A stretch of 64,000 nucleotides of DNA from assembly GCA_026075535.2 (NCBI GenBank), contig AP026540.1, positions 3,286,001 through 3,350,000 of the forward strand. Reading direction: 5' to 3'. A program made the translations under genes and the position numbers. A model generated the notes under the pieces. The model had not been told where the DNA came from and searched no databases. It saw only the letters and a list, made by a program, of their open reading frames with translations. This DNA is from Tricholoma matsutake (Eukaryota; Basidiomycota; Agaricomycetes; Agaricales; Tricholomataceae). Positions 11,329 through 22,935 of the stretch are shown here, one piece after another. Within the stretch, counting starts at the first letter, position 1; each line of letters begins with the position of its first letter.

Positions 11329-11715
11329 TAGTATTTAAGCTAGCTACTTTCATCCTGTATCAGCAGTTTGTAAATCAACCAAGTCTCCCACTTAATTCCA
11401 TCCCAATTATGCTCCAACTACTCTCTTAAGTCTATCTCAAACTTTTGCTCATCCTCTCTGGAAAATCTCCAGACCTCTGATTATCCTCCTTACCCTTGTC
11501 TTGAAATTAGGACACTTGACAAGGAGAAGGGCACAACTTCTAATAAGTTGAAGCCAAGTCCTTTCTGTTCCCCCCACTTGGTACAGCACATCAAGTAAAC
11601 CCTGCCCCAGATTCCTGTCAGGTTCCCTGCCTTGCTCGATCCACCCTCATCAACTTTGAACGTCCAGGTACGACTGGAAATCTGACAACTTCCTTCCTCC
11701 AGCTCAGTACTTAAC
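11329..11715 (+). repeat. C-type LTR remnant (5' LTR)
   Basis: Degenerate and truncated at the left. The right end CTTAACA is followed by GTATTTACATACTCTCAC, matching the GTATATACAAACTCACAC just inside the element C 5' LTR. Confidence 0.75.
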
Positions 11716-11765
11716 AGTATTTACATACTCTCACTTCTCTCGTCAAATCCATCCCATCTTCTCCT

Positions 11766-13166
11766 ATGACTCCCACTGAGTCACAGACTTGACAAACTAC
11801 AAGAAACTCCTGCCATGCTGGCATGGTACCAGGTTTATCAGCAATCTGCTGATCTATTCTTCCTTCACCTAGGCACACTTCAACTTTTGGTGCATCCACC
11901 AGACCATCCAACATCTTTAGGCAAATTGGTTCTGGAGCACCCTCCATCAGTGCAAACCTCATATCTCAACCTCTGGAGACCCCTCAGAATATGACTCCAC
12001 TTGAGTATGTAGAGAATGTTGGGCAACCTAACCCCTTCAATGAGGAAGGTCCAGGTAAAGAGGATGGACTTCCTGGTGGACCTGATGACCCTAGTGGACC
12101 TGATGGCCCCAGGGATGACCCCGATCCTGACAACCCTGCTGACCCTCTACCTCCCAATGGCAGAAATCCTGACCCAGGAGATAGGTTCCTCGATGCTCTC
12201 TTCAACCTCTCAGATAGTCTCTGAACCCTCTGGCAGAGCCAAGCACCCAAGACCAAGAAAATCAAAGTTTGTGACCCAGACACTTCCGATGGGGCCAATC
12301 CCCAGAAACTTTGGGACTTCCTGGTCTCATGCAACCTTCATTTCTGTGATCATCCTCAAGTTTTTGCTTCCAATGAAAAGAAGATCCTGTTCATCCTCTC
12401 CTACCTCAAAGGGTCAGCCCTTAGCTGGTTTGAACCTGGACTCAATGACCCAATGAATTCTGCTCATTGGATGTAGAACTATGAGGTATTCCTTAGTGAG
12501 TTGGAAGGTAATTTTGGTCCTCATGACCCTGTCGGGGATGCAGAGAAAGCCCTTTCAGAACTCACCATGAAGAAAGGTGGATGAATAGTGAAGTATAATG
12601 TGGACTTCTGGGAACTGGCATCCCAGGTCAACTGGAACAAGGCCGCTCTTTGTGACCAGTATTTCTGAGGTCTTCCACTCCACCTTTGCATAGAAGTACT
12701 GTGGGGGGGATGACCCAAAACCTTAGCATCCCTATGTCTTAAAGCTCAGGATGCTGACAACATCTATTGGATGCAGGAAGAAGAAACCCGCTTAGAAGCA
12801 AAGACCCCCAGAAATCCCACACAAGGAATCTAAAGGTTCTCCTAGCTCCAATTCCAACTCTAACACTCAGTCCAAACCCCAGCCCTCATCCAGCACTAAC
12901 CACACAAACCAATCCTCATCTGGCAGCTCTCTGGGTCAAAGCACAACTTCCAGAGGGACAAGCCAAAGAATTCTATTTCTGACAAGTTGGGAAAAGATGG
13001 TAAACTAATCGGAGATGAGTGTGAATGCTGCATGAAAGAAGGACTTTGCCTCTACTGTGGCGAGAAAGGACATGGAGCTGGAAATTGTCCAAAGTCCAAA
13101 GTGGCCAAAGCTCATGCTGCAGCAGTCACTGAGTCCAAGCTGGACTCTGCAGACCCAAAAAAATAG
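11766..13166 (+). pseudogene. C-type gag pseudogene with slip site before its stop
   Basis: Begins at ATG 11766 (MTPTESQT then stop). It contains the MTPLEYVENVGQPNP and Pro/Gly/Asp-rich GPDDPSGPDGP stretches of the element C gag, a capsid region, and a CCHC knuckle LCLYCGEKGHGAGNC near 13050. Several stops and frameshifts interrupt it. At its end the gag frame reads CCA AAA AAA TAG, so a run of seven A (13157-13163) directly precedes the stop. Pol continues in the -1 frame, giving the standard arrangement for -1 programmed frameshifting. Confidence 0.85.
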
Positions 13167-14236
13167 TCTGCAACCCTCAGGAACATGCCATTGGGGCTGA
13201 GGGTTGCATTGACCTTTTCCAGCTGGCTGCTTACATCCATCTCAATGCATCTGCTCTTTCTGATCCTGAATCCCTTACCATCCTGCTATCCCTTTCCAAA
13301 CATTCCCTAAAAATCCAAACTCTTATCAACTCTGGTTCCTCACATTGTTTCCTAGATTCATCATTTGTGTGGGACAACCAACTTAGTACCGAAACCATTC
13401 CTCCGATTGGACTCCAACTATTTGATGGAACCTGCAACTCCACCATAGGTCCATAACCCAGGTCATGAAGCTCCCGGCTACTTTTCCATCTGGTGAAGTG
13501 TTCAATCTGACATTTTATGTAACCTTGCTGGACTCTTCCTGTTCCGCAGTACTTGGTCATAACTGGCTGAAGCAATACAATCCATTGATTGACTGGTCTT
13601 CAGGCCAAATAAATTTCCACTCTGAAGCTCATAGAGGTCCTGCCCCCTTGATGTCTCCCAACTCTCCTAGCTTGTGCGAGTCACCTATACCTCCAAACCT
13701 TCCAGTGGAAACCTGCAAAGACCCTGTGGTCTCTAAATCCTCAAAACTCATGCCTCCTGAAATCTCCTTCATCAATGCTGCTGCTTATATGCATGCAAGC
13801 AAACTCCCTGGGGCTGTAGCCTTTCAGATGGCATTCTCCCCAGAAGGACTGTTGGGCAAGTCTTCTGTAACCTCTGGAAGTTCCCTGGACCTTTCAGATG
13901 TTCCAGAGGAATATCACAAATTTGCAGATGTCTTCAACAAGCAAAAGGCTGACACCCTTCCTCCATACTGTTCCTATGACCTCAAGATAGAGATGGAGGA
14001 TAATGCTCCCCCACCTCTGGGTTGCATGTACTCCCTCTCACCCTCTGAACTGGAAGCTCTCTGAATATTCATCAAAGAGAATGTCTGCTCAGGCTTCATC
14101 CACCCCTCCAAATCCCCTCATGGTGCTCCTATACTCTTTGTCAAGAAAAAGGATGGAAGTTTCCAATTGTGTGTCGACTACCGGGGACTCAACTGCATCT
14201 CAAAGAAAGACTGCTATCCACTTCCACTAATCTTGG
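13164..14236 (+). pseudogene. C-type pol N-terminal pseudogene (protease, RT start)
   Basis: Protease around 13320-13360, with the catalytic triplet changed from DSG to NSG (TLINSGSSHCFLDSSF). An open stretch 13465-14064 covers VLGHNWLKQYNPLIDW and YHKFADVFNKQKADTLPP. Then RT start motifs ([25 protein letters not shown]) follow before truncation. Stops lie near 13457 and 14062. Confidence 0.85.
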
Positions 14237-14244
14237 AAGGTCTG

Positions 14245-14627
14245 TGGGGTTGGAGATGGTTGGAAGCACCTGTGGCTCTTTGCGGTCCGCCTCTCATTGC
14301 ATGAATACCGCCATAGTCTGTACAAGGCCTGCAATGCTCGCTTCAATGCACTGGAGGCGGTCCTCATTGTCCATCTCCATGGGAAGGTTGGTAGTTGTGT
14401 AAAGGGGCAGAAGAGTCAAGTGGAGGGATGATAGCGACGCTCTCTGAAGTTGCAAAGCAGGTGCAAAAATGTGCAAAATTTTCATAAACTGAGTCACTGG
14501 CTGTGGTAACCTACTACCTTCAGTCCACTAAATAGAGAGTTTTCTTCTGTAAGGGCAACCTTATGATCAGAGTCCTAAGAACTCGATACTTGCAAGGGAA
14601 AACCAAAGAGAAAACTCTAAGGAGTCC
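14245..14627 (-). mobile_element. Remnant of a B-related element on the minus strand (gag start plus LTR end)
   Basis: The plus strand at 14551-14627 carries, inverted, the 3' end of a B-type LTR (TAAGGGCAACCTTA...CAAAGAGAAAACTCTAAGG). To its left the minus strand encodes a gag-start-like peptide (LPMEMDNEDRLQCIEASIAG), comparable with the B gag start (MDAYEHLDTLESDISG). Element B copy 1 is inserted in this LTR; its continuation (GCAAGGCCAAAGTATATATA) resumes at about 20201. Confidence 0.65.
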
Positions 14628-14992
14628 TGTAAGGGGACTAGGGGGGTGCCCTGTGTGTTTCTCCTATTTTTTACGTTTGTTCTATATTTTTCCTCACTTC
14701 ATTTCCTTCTATTCTTTATTTTCTATGATCTTTCCAGATTTTATTACTAATTTCCCTTTCTATTATGTTTGTGCATGTTGACAGTTTTATATTTAGAGGC
14801 AGAGTACCCCTTCTGACATTTACCCCTTGGTATGATGTCATTCGGTGGCCTTGATCTGCCTATCTCCACCTTTTCTATTTTTAGGTTATTATTTGATTTT
14901 TGTCATCTTCACATATACTGGGCATCGGCAAAGGGATACTTAGAGTTTTCTCTTCAGATTTCCCTTTGCTAGAGGCTGAGGTTGCCCTTATA
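14628..14992 (+). repeat. Element B copy 1 5' LTR
   Basis: 365 bp. It belongs to the short form that lacks the ~60-bp module found in copy 2 LTRs. The first internal bases GTAGAAAACTCTCC complement AGAGTTTTCT inside the LTR. Confidence 0.92.
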
Positions 14993-15143
14993 GTAGAAAA
15001 CTCTCCCCTAAGGCCCGAAAATCGCAAACACACTGCCCAAGATAGGCAGGTACAGAGTAGATGATGCTTCCCAAAGCTCCACAGACTCCCTACACACCAT
15101 TCCAGACAGTCTCGCCTTTACTGCGCCGCCATTTTCGCCAAAC

Positions 15144-16279
15144 ATGCCCCCTAGCGACATGGACGCATATGAGCACCTCGACACGCTTGAAAGCGACATT
15201 TCTGGAATACGTGCACAATCAATCTGCTTAAATCTACGATCAAAAACTTTGTCAGGACCCTCCAGACTAATCCTATGACCAATATTCCCCCCATTGCGAC
15301 TCCCAGTGCACCCAACAACAACATACTGCCAAACACATCCACTAAAGAGTGTGTCCAGATCAAACTGTCTCCCCCCGCTGAATTTAATGGTGCACGTGCG
15401 CAGGGATGTGCATTCCTTAATTCCTGTGAGTTATACATCAGTCTCCAGTTGCATCAATTTGTTGATGAGGCTGCAAAAATTTATTGGGCCTTCACATACA
15501 TGAAATCTGAACGTGCCTATCTCTATGTGGACCGTATTCTGCGTCAAACTAAAGAACTCAGTTCTCTACCCTTTTCCACTTGGGGTGACTTTCAAACCGA
15601 GTTTGTATGCCACTTTTGTCCCCTCAATGAGCGCCACCGAGCAGTGACACAACTTGAGTCATCCTCTTACCACCAGGCATGTCGATCCATGGACGATTAT
15701 ATCGATGAGTTTAAGGATTTGGTGGACATGGCAGGGTATGGGAGTGGGCTACCAGTGGTGGTGAAGTTCCGATGGGGCCTCAATCAAGAAATTCAGGATC
15801 AGATTGCACAGATGTTGGAAGGGCGCCCAGTGGACGATGATATCTATGCTTGGTATGAAGCTGCTTCACTCTGTGATGAGAACCGACTCACAAATGCAGC
15901 ATTTAATGCTGCATTCCGTGCTCCAACTACCACTCATGTGCCCAACACCTTCAATCGAACCCTTCCCCACCTTAACCCCATTCCTGTCCATCAGACTCCC
16001 ACACCAGCCATCAATGTCCCAGTACCAATGGATGTTGATGCAGCCTGCAGCCGTGCGCATAGGTTGGATCTCTGCTACCACTGTGGGGAAACTGGGCACA
16101 GGGCTGGAGTGTGTCCCCATCATCAGGATATCTGCATGCTCACTCCTGAGGGGCGAGATGAACTCCTCCAGCAAGACTTGTTGGTGCTTGTAGATGTCAA
16201 GGAAGCGAAGGATCAAGTTGCAGAGGAGATCAAGTCAGAAGTTGTAGAGGAGCAGGATCTTTCTATTCACAGTGAGTGA
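15144..16279 (+). pseudogene. Element B copy 1 gag
   Basis: The likely start at ATG 15144 (MPPSDMDAYEHLDTLESDISG) is followed by a one-base loss near 15215 relative to copy 2. From 15275 a 334-codon frame is open to TGA 16277. It includes the Ty3-type capsid domain (AKIYWAFTYMKSERAYLY, PFSTWGDFQTEF) and a CCHC knuckle CYHCGETGHRAGVC at about 16072-16113. Pol lies in the -1 frame just downstream and overlapping. I see no standard slippery heptamer at this junction. Confidence 0.88.
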
Positions 16280-19200
16280 ATCGTATGCCCTCACTGCCTG
16301 TCCATAACCACTTTGAAGTCTTGTCAGTTGAATCCCCAGAAAATGAATCCATTTCTGTGACTGTTCCCCTCTCTGACCCTTCGAAGTTGGCTGAAGATGT
16401 ACCTGCTCTTCCCATCTCTCCCTCTGCTCCACACCCCAAAATTAAATCATGGGAGCGTAAACTACCATGCAAATATATTGTTGCATCCACTCCCTCTACA
16501 CATTCCTTGAACCTAGCAATCAAACTGCAGACAACCAACACTGGACAGATACTTGGTGTCTCTGCGCTCCTGGACTCTGGTGCGACCAGTCTCTTCATCA
16601 ATACCCATCACACAACAACATCACCTAAATACTGGCTCATGAGAGGTTGTAGACCTGGTCCTCCATTACAAAGATCATAGTGAGCGTGCCCTTTTTGCTG
16701 TCACTCAATTAGGAAAGCAAAAGGTGATTTTGGGCTATCCGTGGCTTTGAGACCATAACCCAGAGGTCGACTGGCATACTGGGGAGGTTACCATGAGCCG
16801 ATGTCCATCCCACTGTCGTACTTGTTTCACAGAAGCCAGGCAAGAACGTTGTGGACAGAAGGCCGCGATATGACATACTCAGAAGTGTCATGCCAGACCC
16901 CTGCCTATACCTGAAGTGGAGTTGGAAGGGGTTCCTGATCTGATGCCAGACTCGGATGATGATGAGGAGGAGCCAGAGGAAGTAGAGGAAGGTGATCGGA
17001 TCTTCTACACTGTGATTTGTCCATCGCACGAGGTGTGTGCTACATTGAACATATCCCAATGCCTCACCGAGGCCTTCCACAAAAACAATGCTGCTAAATT
17101 GTCTACTAATTCCTTGCTCCCTCATCTCCATGAGTTTGGAGACGTGTTCTCCAAGGAATTGTTCGACTCTCTCCCTGCATGCAAGCCATGGGATCACGTG
17201 ATTGAGCTCACCCCCAGTGCAACCCCTTCATCCTGCAAGGTCTATCCTCTCTCCCCTGAAGAACAACAACAGCTTGACCAGTTCATCAACAAGCACCTGG
17301 CCTCTGGACATATTCAACCATCAAAGTCACCCATGGCCTCTCCCTTTTTCTTTTTCAAGAAGAAGGATGGTTCACTTCGACCAGTTCAAGACTACAGAAG
17401 GCTCAACAACATCATGGTCAAAAATTGCTACCCATTACCTCTCATCTCTGAACTCGTGAACCAGCTCCATAGAGCCCGATACTTCACCAAGCTCGATGTC
17501 CATTGGGGCTACAATAATGTGAGGATAAAGGAGGGAGATGAGTGGAAGGCAGCCTTTTGTACCAACCATGGTCTTTTCAAACCGCTTGTCATGTTCTTTG
17601 GCCTTACTAATAGTCCTGCCACCTTTCAGACCATGATGAATGACATTTTCCACAACCTCATCCTCGAAGGCATTGTCTGTATCTATCTTGACGACATCCT
17701 CATCTTCACTTGCACGGTTGAAGAGCACCATCGCATCACGTGCCTCATCCTAAAATGGCTTCAATGGTACAAACTCTACCTTCATCAGGACAAGTGCGAG
17801 TTTGAGAAGACTAAGATTGAGTACCTCGGCCTGATTATCTTGGAGGGTCAGGTGGAGATGGATCCTATCAAGGTGAATGGGGTCACAGCTTGGCCGATGC
17901 CCACAAACAAGAAAGAGGTGCAGTCTTTCCTGGGCTTCATCAATTTCTATTGGCATTTTATCAAGGATTTCTCACATCATGCACAACCACTGTTCGACTT
18001 GACAGGAAAGGAGGAATGGAGGTGGGATAATGCACAACAGGAGGCATTCAAAAAGCTTAAGGAGATGGTCACTTCCGCTCCCATTCTTACCTTTGCTGAT
18101 GATTTGCGTCCTTTTCATGTAGAAGCTGACAGTTCTGACTTTGCGATGGGCACCATGTTGTCTCAGCAGTCTCCAGAGGACCAGAAGTGGCATCCTGTTG
18201 CATTCTACTCCAAAAGCCTTAGTGCTGTAGAGCAAAATTATGAGATCCATGACAAGGAGATGTTGGTGATAATGCGTGTGCTTGAGGAGTGGTGACACTT
18301 CCTCGAGGGTGCCCAACACAAGGTGGAAATTTGGATGGATCACAAGAATCTTGAGTACTTTATGATGGCCAAGAAATTGAACCATCATCAAGCTCGTTGG
18401 TCCCTGTATCTATCCAGATTTGACTTCTCCTTGCACCACCGTCCAGGTCACAGCATGGGGAAGACCAATGCCCTCTCCCGATGTGCAGACAATGGGGATG
18501 GCAGTGATGACAACCAAAACATTGTGTTGTTGCAGCCAAACCTGTTCACCATTCGGGCACTGGAAGGCATCGCACCCCAGGGCGAGGAGCGGGACATCCT
18601 AGGTGACATTCATCACACAAACTGTAGTGGTTTACATGAGGATGTTGTTGCCTGAGCTGTTAAAGAACTGAGGAAGGGATCCACCCTTTCCTTGTGTGCG
18701 GCAGAGTGGGCCGAAAAAGAGGACTTGTTGTATTTCAGGGATCACATCTACATCCCCAATGACCCAGACCTTCACCAGTGCATCATATCCCAACACCATG
18801 ACTCACAGATTGCTGGTCATCCTGGATGCTGGAAGACCTTGGAGCTCACCTCATGGAATTATTGGTGGCCACAAATGTCACGGCTCATTGGTCAGTATTG
18901 TCACACTTGTGACCTTTGCTTACACACCAAGATTCCTCGTCGCAAACCCATTGGCGAGCTACACCCTCTTCCTGTTCCAGAGAGTCGTTGGGATGTTGTC
19001 AGCATCGACTTTGTGGTGGAGTTGCCAGAGTCGAATGGGTTTGATGCAGTGATGTGCACAGTTGATTCAGTGGGAAAACGTGCTCACTTCATTCCCACTC
19101 ACACCACTGTCAGTGCCCTGGGTGCCACCCGACTCTACCTCCACCATGTGTGGAAATTACATGGACTCCCTGGTGCTTTCCTCTCTGATTGTGGCCCTCA

Positions 19201-20087
19201 GTTCATGGCAGAGTTCACTCGCGAGCTGTACTGACTCCTGGGAATCAAACTCCTTGCTTTGACTGCTTATCACCCACAAACTGACAGCCAGACTGAGTGA
19301 GTCAACCAGGAACTGGAACAGTACATCCACATCTTTGTCAATGAATGCCAGGACAATTGGGACAATCTTCTCCCCTTGGCTGAGTTTGGATACAACAACC
19401 ATGTCCATGCTTCAACAGACCCCTTTCCTCTTAGATACTGGACAACATCCATGCATGGGATTTGAACCTCGCCAAACTCCCTCACACATCGAGATGGTGA
19501 ATGAGTTCACAGAACGCATGCGGGATAGCTTGGAGGAGGCAAAGGCAGCCTTAGCAAAGGCGAAGGACGACATGGCACACTTTTACAACCAATGCCACTC
19601 TCTGACCCCTCAGTACAAGGTTGGTGATTGAGTTTATCTTGACTCCAGTGACATCTCCACTATGCGTCCATCCAAGAAACTTGCTCATTGCTTCCTGGGA
19701 CCTTTCCCCATCATCAAGTGTGTTGGAATGCATGCCTATCATCTACGCCTCTCAGCCTCCATGTCCAGACTCCACCCAGTCTTCCATGTTGTCAAACTCC
19801 TTCCAGCTCCCCCAGATCCATTCCCAGGACGCCATTCACACCCACCACCACCACCTACAGTGATTGAGGGAGAACCCCAATACGAAGTCAAGTCAATCTT
19901 GGACAGCCAGTTGCATTGAGGAAAACTCCAGTATTTGGTGCATTGGAAGGGTTATGGATATGAGGAGAACTCATGGGTTGAAGAGTCTGACATGAATGCC
20001 CCTCGGTTAGTCAAGGAATTCCACCAATGGCACACTGCCACACCGCATCGCATTCAAGTCATGGACTTTGGTCGTATGCAATTTTGA
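16276..20087 (+). pseudogene. Element B copy 1 pol (PR-RT-RH-IN-chromodomain)
   Basis: Protease LLDSGATSLFI near 16570, followed by a deletion of about 70 bp relative to copy 2. RT (16916-18295) keeps FTKLDVHWGYNNV and the catalytic YLDD (around 17690). RNase H (VEADSSDFAMG) ends at an in-frame TGA (EEW*). The integrase finger and core (18692-19234) keep HHDSQIAGHPG, SIDFVVELP and SDCGPQF. The chromodomain (about 19880-20010, LQYLVHWKGYGYEENSW) follows. Stops at 16748, 18655, 19232, 19298, 19628 and 20085 are TGA where copy 2 reads CGA. Confidence 0.92.
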
Positions 20088-20122
20088 ATGCATTGGGGTG
20101 ATGCATCTTAGAGAGGGGGTGA

Positions 20123-20195
20123 TGTAATCAGCAAAGGGATCCTTAGAGTTTTCTCTTTGGATTTCCCTTTGCTAGAGGCTAAGGTTGCCCTTATA
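20123..20195 (+). repeat. Element B copy 1 3' LTR remnant
   Basis: 73 bp: the first 5 nt of the LTR joined to its last ~68 nt. It is preceded by a polypurine tract AGAGAGGGGGTGA. Confidence 0.85.
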
Positions 20196-20498
20196 AGTCT
20201 GGTGCAAGGCCAAAGTATATATATGGAAGGCATGCAACATTCTAAAACACTTGGAGCCCCTTTTATCCTAGCACTAATTCAGATCCAGGGTCATGTTCCC
20301 ATTTGGGGAGATGGCCATCAATCAGTGATAGTGTCCGCATCAGGCCATGCTCAGTAAGTGGTGTCCGCATCAGGCCATGAATTGGACTGTTTGTAGATGG
20401 TTGGCACAAAAGGCGCTTTGTTGCACAAACATTTGTGCGTGTGCAGAAATGTTCGCAAATGTGTGCCAACCATTGTAGGGGCTCGTAAGGTGTTCCCC
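20196..20498. other. Flank with short direct and inverted repeats
   Basis: Holds the continuation of the older minus-strand LTR (about 20201-20240), then two copies of GTGTCCGCATCAGGCCATG (20332-20380 region). A small hairpin-like segment at 20391-20478 has ends ATGGTTGGCACA and TGTGCCAACCAT and possible TTGTAG duplications. Confidence 0.5.
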
Positions 20499-22274
20499 TT
20501 ACACCTGGTATCTCTTCTTCTTCCTGAATATTTCTTCAGCCTCGTGGGCGTAGTACAGGATTGTATCTGTGGAACTGGCTTCCGCAGAACAGCCTTTGTC
20601 AAATATGAAAGACACCATAGTCTGGGGTAACCCAGACAAAAGTTGGGTCTTGAAGGTGAAATGGTCTGGGGCTCTGATCATTCTGGTAGCATATCGCTCC
20701 AGTTTATGGTAATAGCTCATGACTCCTTCAACTACATCATATTTCACCTTTGCAAAGTGATCGGCCATGTCATGGGTAGCATTGTCATGTATAAACCAAT
20801 CGTATAGACCAGTGATCACATCCTTAAAAGACCACTGGGCCCAGTGGTGGTATACTCTGTCCACATTGTCCTCAAACCAGGTCAGGGCTACTCCTTCTAG
20901 GTACATGCCTGTATACTCAATCCTTTCAGCATCGAGACTGGGACCACTCATTTTGCTCACCTTCAACCATTGAAGGAGAGCATTCAGCCACCGTTTGAAC
21001 ACCTCAGTATCCAAGCTCCCACCATAAGTTGGGGGAGTGGGAACATGGGGTCCATTCTTTTGATCTGGGAGTGACTCCACGGTTGCAGACACCTTATTGT
21101 AGATCTGCTGATGGAAATTGGCATGCATCACCTTCAAGTATTTGGAAGGGCGACGGGTGCCTTTATCTCAGTAGGAGTCGAGCTCCCCACCATACCCTTG
21201 TCAATGGGAATGGGCATCTGTGTGAGCAGAAGCAGATGGGGTATCTCCTCAATGACTGATGCTTGGGTTGGGTCTCGACCTTGAGTGGGACTGAGAATTA
21301 GGGTGAAGGATGCTATGTTCTTCGACCTCATCCTCCTCATCACTGGGAGGAGTTTCCTCATCTCCATCGCTATCATCACTGTCACTGTCAGAAGGGGAGG
21401 AGTTGCCTCCTCTGCCTCCACTTCCCCTTGGCCCTCCATGCCCAGGGGTTTCTTCTCTTCTTCCTTGCTCTGGACAAATAGAGCTAGGAGCATGGTCATG
21501 CGGGCTTTCCTTGGAAGAGGGGGCCTCTTCATATGGGAATCCCTTGACATCAAAATGTATACCCTGGTCTGGAATATTGGTATGCTGTCCATCATGGAGA
21601 GCGGAGTCTCTGAATCATTGAAGAGCCACTTTGCTGGCTCCATCATAGTGAACCAACTTCTTTTGAGGGGTCCCAACATCAGATTCCCTATGGTTTGAAG
21701 TGGGGGTCCCACCACAAGGGAGATTTGGAGTACTGTTCTCCTCCCAACTGGGAGGAGAGGCGGGGGCCTGACTACCAGACTCATGACAAATTTGGACAGA
21801 GAACCCACTCATCAGCTCTTGTATTTGTGTGTGGAGTTGAGTTGGGTCATAACTGTCCTGATCCAGGTGCCTGTTGATGATCTCACAGGCCAGAGTGGTG
21901 TATGAGGCTATGCTCCTTTCCTCCTGGCTAGGTGGAATGATGTTTTCAGGTTTCTTCTCCTCTTGATGTCATTTGCTACTTCCCTCATCCATAGGTGTGG
22001 GTGAGGGATTCAAGACTGGTCTACCAGATGGGCACATGGGGGTCTCTCGCGGCGAGGTATTCCTGTGATCGTGGTCAGGGGCAGACTGGCTCTCCTGACT
22101 AGGGGAGAGTCTGGGCATACTCTTTGGAGTGCATGGACCTGAAGAGGGGGGAGGAGATGGGGAAGGTGAATCATTCCAATGATGGACCCTGCTAGCAGGA
22201 ACTGGATCTTGGAGTCGATGCTCTCAATGCCGAATTGACTTCTTTGACTCCTTCGATGGCACTCAACTGATTCC

Positions 22275-22933
22275 TGTTACGATTTGTTATCTGGACCCGC
22301 AAGACCAGGCACTTCATTTTTCCTCTCTTACACGACACGACTCACTTCCGATGGAGACACCCCCCCTGACCTGACTCCTGTCAATCGACATGTTGCACTG
22401 CAGTATTCCGTGATGTCAGACTCCATGACATCGGACACCTCATGCTTGGCATGAGGGTTATTTGCTATTGTTCTTTGACATGCTGTGCCGCAGCACTCCG
22501 TGACATCGGATGCCTCATGCTAGGTATGAGGCTTACTGTTCTATTGTTCCTTCTATATTTACTTGACAAGGATCTCGTATTCTGATTGGACGATATACAT
22601 TCTCTGAACCGTATATAAGCTACAGTAATACTGCCTGTATTCCTTAGCTTGACCTAATTCAAATAACGGTCTTAGACTCAACCAGAACACTCAACCCCCT
22701 AGCCATGATAACTCAAACTCAACAGTTGGAAAACCTCCAACTGTGATACACAAATCAATGGTCTACTCAGAAAGCCTCTGAGTACAGATAGCCATATCGA
22801 CTTAGAAAGCACCAAGTCCCGAACAGAACCCGATACAGTAAGAAAGCCTCTTACTGCAAGAACCGATACAGTTGGAAAGCCTCCAACTGCAACATATGAA
22901 GACTAGGCTGAGTTGAGACCTATAGTCTTAACA
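22275..22933 (+). repeat. Element D 5' LTR
   Basis: 659 bp. The first half contains a tandem duplication (about 22380-22460 and 22475-22545), each copy with a CCTCATGC...GCATGAGG-type hairpin. The last 210 bp hold the hairpin array. The word AGCTTGACCT at 22646-22655 complements the sequence just past the LTR. Confidence 0.94.
22723..22889 (+). other. Array of five small hairpins in the element D LTR
   Basis: Five perfect or near-perfect stem-loops at 22723-22743, 22764-22784, 22799-22818, 22836-22856 and 22869-22889, spaced 33-41 nt. Stems differ (GTTGGA/TCCAAC, TACTCAG/CTGAGTA, GACTT/AAGTC, CAGTAAG/CTTACTG, GTTGGA/TCCAAC) while the loop stays AAAGCC-like. The 3' LTR repeats all five and keeps a sixth at 27603-27621. 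They lie downstream of the predicted RNA 5' end, so they would be in the leader RNA. Confidence 0.85.
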
Positions 22934-22935
22934 AA

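Larger units (their letters stand above)
11329..14236 (+). mobile_element. Truncated C-type chromovirus (LTR remnant, gag, protease, RT start)
   Basis: Plus-strand relative of element C. An LTR remnant (11329-11715) shares TATTTAAGCT, TTGAAATTAGGACAC and AAGCCAAGTCCTTTC with the element C LTR and ends CTTAACA. Gag and the start of pol follow, then homology stops inside RT at CYPLPLI near 14230. The 3' half and 3' LTR are absent. It abuts an oppositely oriented B-related remnant. Confidence 0.88.
14628..20195 (+). mobile_element. Chromovirus 'B' copy 1
   Basis: 5.57 kb, plus strand. The 5' LTR is 14628-14992 (TGTAAGGGGACTAGGGGGG...CCCTTATA). The 3' LTR is reduced to 73 bp (20123-20195) by an internal deletion joining TGTAA to TCAGCAAAGGG. 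The flanks AGTCC (14623-14627) and AGTCT (20196-20200) are probably a TSD with one change. Gag and pol with a C-terminal chromodomain are present but carry many stops, most of which read CGA in copy 2. It sits inside a related LTR. Confidence 0.93.

Noticed and set aside
16200..16290. Slippery heptamer at the element B gag/pol junction
   Set aside because: Pol is in the -1 frame, but no X-XXY-YYZ sequence in the gag frame was found near either copy's overlap.
21134..21808. 224-codon minus-strand ORF as the N-terminal part of the split gag
   Set aside because: It reads the acidic Ser/Asp stretch in the wrong frame; the SDSDSDDSDGDE frame is the plausible one.
22723..22889. CRISPR-like array
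   Set aside because: Spacing is regular, but the units are different hairpins within an LTR, not identical repeats with unique spacers, and the genome is fungal.
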